Below, piece by piece: positions 13,609 to 15,437 of a stretch of DNA of 15,437 nt. Source of the stretch: Planctomycetota bacterium (lineage in GTDB: Bacteria; Planctomycetota; PUPC01; DSUN01); contig DAOOIT010000030.1 in assembly GCA_035384565.1 (NCBI GenBank), forward strand, positions 1 through 15,437. Direction: 5' to 3'. Under the pieces are notes generated by a model. That model had not been told where the DNA came from. It was given only the letters and a program-made list of their open reading frames with translations, and made no database searches. Made by a program: the position numbers and the translations under genes. The stretch's first letter is position 1, and every line of letters begins with the position of its first letter.

Positions 13609-14844
13609 TCAGAGCCAGCCGGCCACCCGCTTGAGCATGGTGCGCATGCCGCGCTCCTCGAAGCGCCGATCGGACTTCTGCTCGCGATGGAACCTGCCGC
13701 GCCCCAGCGCGCCCAGCACGACGGCGTGGACGGGCTCGGACTGGAACTGCGGGAGGATCGAAGGCATCTCGACTCGGCCGAGGCGCACGGTGCGATGGAG
13801 CGCGCGGTGCGCGGCAGCCAGGGCGCCTCCCATGCGGCAGAAGCCGCCCGTGAGCACCACGCGGCGGCAGGCCGCGGCCGACGAGCCGCCGCGGTCCAGC
13901 TCGCGCGCCACCAGCTCGAAGATCTCGTCTACCCGCGCGCGGACGATCAGGCTGACGCGCCAGAGCGGCACCGCCTGCGGGCCATGGCCGTCGGCGAGCG
14001 GCACATCCATCGTCTCGCACGTGTCGCCGTTGCGCGGCCGCCGGAGGTCGGCGAGGCCGCACCGGAGCTTGACCTGCTCGGCGTCGGCCACCGACGCATT
14101 GAGGCCGATGGCCAGGTCGTTCGTGATGTGCTGCGAGCCGATGGGCAGCACGCGGGTGTAGCGCGGGTAGCCGCCCAGGTAGATGGACACGGTGGTCTTG
14201 CCCGCCCCGATGTCCACGTGCGCGCATCCGAGGTTCTTCTCCTCGGCGGTGAGGACGGCCTCTGCCGCGGCCAGGGGGCCGTAGAGGATCCGCTCGAGGT
14301 GGTAGCCGGCCTTGCGGACAGCCTGGCGCACGTTGGCGTGCGCGGAGAGGGAGTCGGACACCACGTGCAGCTCGGCCTCGAGGCGCCCGCAGGCCATGCC
14401 GATCGGGTTGTCCACGCCCCGGACGTCGTCCACGGCGAAGCCCTGGCCGTGCACCTCGGCCACGGCGCGATCGCTCGGGAGCGACACCCGGTTGGCGGCG
14501 GCCAGGGCCTGCTGGACGTCGGAGGCGCGCACCAGCTTGTCCTCGTGGGTGATGCCGATGCAGCCCCGGCTGTTGAACGCGCGGGCGAACGGCGTGCCCA
14601 CGGGCGCCAGCACGGTGCACACGCGGACGCGCGCGAGGTCGGCCGCCTGGGCGATGGCCTCGGCCACCGTGTCGGCGGCGGCGGCCGCGTCCACGATGAG
14701 GCCCCGGTTGACGCCGCGCGTGGGCGTCTCGCTGTAGCCCTCGAGAACCAGACTCCCGTCCGCGCGCCAGCACCCGATGGCCACGCGGGTGGTGGCCGTG
14801 CCGAGGTCGAGGGACACCAGATACTCATCGCGGCGTCGAGGCAT
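13609..14844 (-). CDS. ftsA: FtsA, actin-like membrane tether of the division ring
   Basis: A 411-residue actin-family ATPase that links FtsZ polymers to the cytoplasmic membrane and recruits later division proteins. Motifs in order: phosphate-1 loop SLDLGTATTRVAIG (11-24); the start of the 1C region RGLIVDAAAAADTV (47-60); phosphate-2 HVDIGAGKTTVSIY (209-222); TNDLAIGLNAS (241-251); adenosine loop VVLTGGFCRMGGA (329-341). The C-terminus, MRTMLKRVAGWL (400-411), is a good amphipathic membrane-targeting helix. The start at MPRRRDEYLVSLDLG gives the normal N-terminus, with an ACGGAG site upstream and only 22 bases from the ftsQ stop. An in-frame upstream extension overlaps ftsQ and is rejected. 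FtsA appears fully functional, in contrast to the degenerate FtsZ next to it. Confidence 0.95.
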   Translation of the reverse strand: MPRRRDEYLVSLDLGTATTRVAIGCWRADGSLVLEGYSETPTRGVNRGLIVDAAAAADTVAEAIAQAADLARVRVCTVLAPVGTPFARAFNSRGCIGITHEDKLVRASDVQQALAAANRVSLPSDRAVAEVHGQGFAVDDVRGVDNPIGMACGRLEAELHVVSDSLSAHANVRQAVRKAGYHLERILYGPLAAAEAVLTAEEKNLGCAHVDIGAGKTTVSIYLGGYPRYTRVLPIGSQHITNDLAIGLNASVADAEQVKLRCGLADLRRPRNGDTCETMDVPLADGHGPQAVPLWRVSLIVRARVDEIFELVARELDRGGSSAAACRRVVLTGGFCRMGGALAAAHRALHRTVRLGRVEMPSILPQFQSEPVHAVVLGALGRGRFHREQKSDRRFEERGMRTMLKRVAGWL

Positions 14845-14866
14845 GGTCTTGGCTCCGTTCCCTGGG

Positions 14867-15437
14867 CTAGTCGTGACGCGCCAGCGCCTCGTCCTCGTCG
14901 GGGAAGCGCAGGTCAATGCTGGACGTTCCATCCGAGAGCGCGACCGGGCGCGAGAGGTGGCGCCGCAGCCGCGCGAGCTTGCAGGGCACTGTGGGTTCGC
15001 CGAACGCGGTGGTGTTGGGCGGGCGGCCCCACGCCACACGCACCCGGCGGCGCGTGAAGAGCAGCACCTCGCTGCGTTGCGGGTCTATCACCCCGTCCAG
15101 GTTCGACACGTCTACGAAGTGCACCTGCCGCAGGAGCGTGGGTTCCGAGGCCATGGCCTGGAGAACCGACAGGGCCGCCAGGGTGCCGGGGTCGCTCCAT
15201 CGGCTGCCCGGCGCGGGCGGCTCGGTCTTGACGCCGAAGATGAGCGGCAGGGGGCGTTGGTCGTGGTCCCAACGCTCGTACTCGAGCGGCAGGAGCACCC
15301 CGTCGCGATCGATCGCGTAGCTGGCGTCGGGCAGGCGCACGAAGGCGGCCGGCTCGCGGAGGTCCAGCTCGACGTCGAGATGGTTGGGGAAGCGCTTCTC
15401 CACGCGCCGCACGGCCTTCACCCAGGGGCTGGCGAGA
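14867..15437 (-). CDS. ftsQ: FtsQ/DivIB-type cell division protein, C-terminal part
   Basis: The gene runs off the right edge of the window, so the cytoplasmic part, the membrane helix and the start of the POTRA domain are missing. Visible from the edge is SPWVKAVRRVEKRFPNHL, the usual end of a FtsQ POTRA domain, then the ELDLREPAAFVRL strand and YAIDRDGVLLPL, which match the family pattern of an aromatic/Ala-rich strand followed by (I/V)D-x-x-G. The rest is the periplasmic beta domain, ending in SSIDLRFPDED. FtsQ links early cytoplasmic and late periplasmic division proteins through FtsB/FtsL. The name rests on weak but consistent sequence patterns and on its place directly before ftsA and ftsZ. 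The reading frame is open to the edge; the GTG near 15421 is an internal codon. Confidence 0.85.
   Translation of the reverse strand, partial: LASPWVKAVRRVEKRFPNHLDVELDLREPAAFVRLPDASYAIDRDGVLLPLEYERWDHDQRPLPLIFGVKTEPPAPGSRWSDPGTLAALSVLQAMASEPTLLRQVHFVDVSNLDGVIDPQRSEVLLFTRRRVRVAWGRPPNTTAFGEPTVPCKLARLRRHLSRPVALSDGTSSIDLRFPDEDEALARHD

Noticed and set aside
12484..15057. 857-codon open frame on the plus strand
   Set aside because: Antisense across ftsZ, ftsA and part of ftsQ, spanning their gaps. Its composition is that of a complement of Ala/Val/Asp-rich coding sequence.

Overview
The window is a GC-rich bacterial chromosome segment. It carries fourteen genes, all on the minus strand, so transcription runs from the high-coordinate end to the low one. 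Every gene has either a recognisable family or a plausible Shine-Dalgarno start. Gene content suggests a Gram-negative-type bacterium, possibly from the Planctomycetota/PVC group or a neighbouring uncultured phylum. The clues are a divergent FtsZ in an otherwise ordinary ftsQ-ftsA-ftsZ order, a MurJ-family protein with a large extracytoplasmic extension, and structured repeat-rich gaps. This placement is inference; there is no rRNA or other marker to settle it.

Region by region in transcription order: (1) 15437-12481 is a division block with the end of ftsQ, then ftsA and ftsZ. FtsA looks complete, with its ATPase motifs and C-terminal amphipathic helix. FtsZ keeps its C-terminal partner-binding peptide but has a degraded GTP-binding signature and T7 loop. 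(2) 12363-11689 is a six-helix membrane protein of unknown function with a weak candidate promoter. (3) 11645-8205 is a tightly packed four-gene unit: a MEMO/AmrB-family protein, a PfkB sugar kinase, the ThpR 2'-5' RNA ligase family protein, and a stand-alone AAA/BioD-like plus DRTGG protein. (4) 8204-7294 is a 0.9 kb gap with short hairpins, a 12-mer repeat and the end of a dispersed repeat, and it ends in a textbook sigma70-type promoter. (5) 7293-3879 holds a small membrane-anchored protein of unknown function, a strong GC hairpin, and a 966-residue MurJ/MviN-family transporter fused to what look like two beta-sandwich domains and a final membrane anchor. (6) 3792-311 holds cinA, a Cof-type HAD phosphatase, an M55 D-aminopeptidase and a DgkA-type lipid kinase; the last two overlap. 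(7) 314-29 is a 286 bp inverted-repeat element whose right end contains the dgkA stop codon.

Much of the content concerns the cell envelope: septum assembly (FtsQ/FtsA/FtsZ), lipid-linked sugar export (MurJ family), lipid-carrier or lipid phosphorylation (DgkA family) and D-amino-acid peptide turnover (DppA). The points most worth following are the degenerate FtsZ, the MurJ-family fusion that also lacks arginines expected of a lipid II flippase, and a dispersed palindromic repeat that ends on the stop codons of two unrelated genes.
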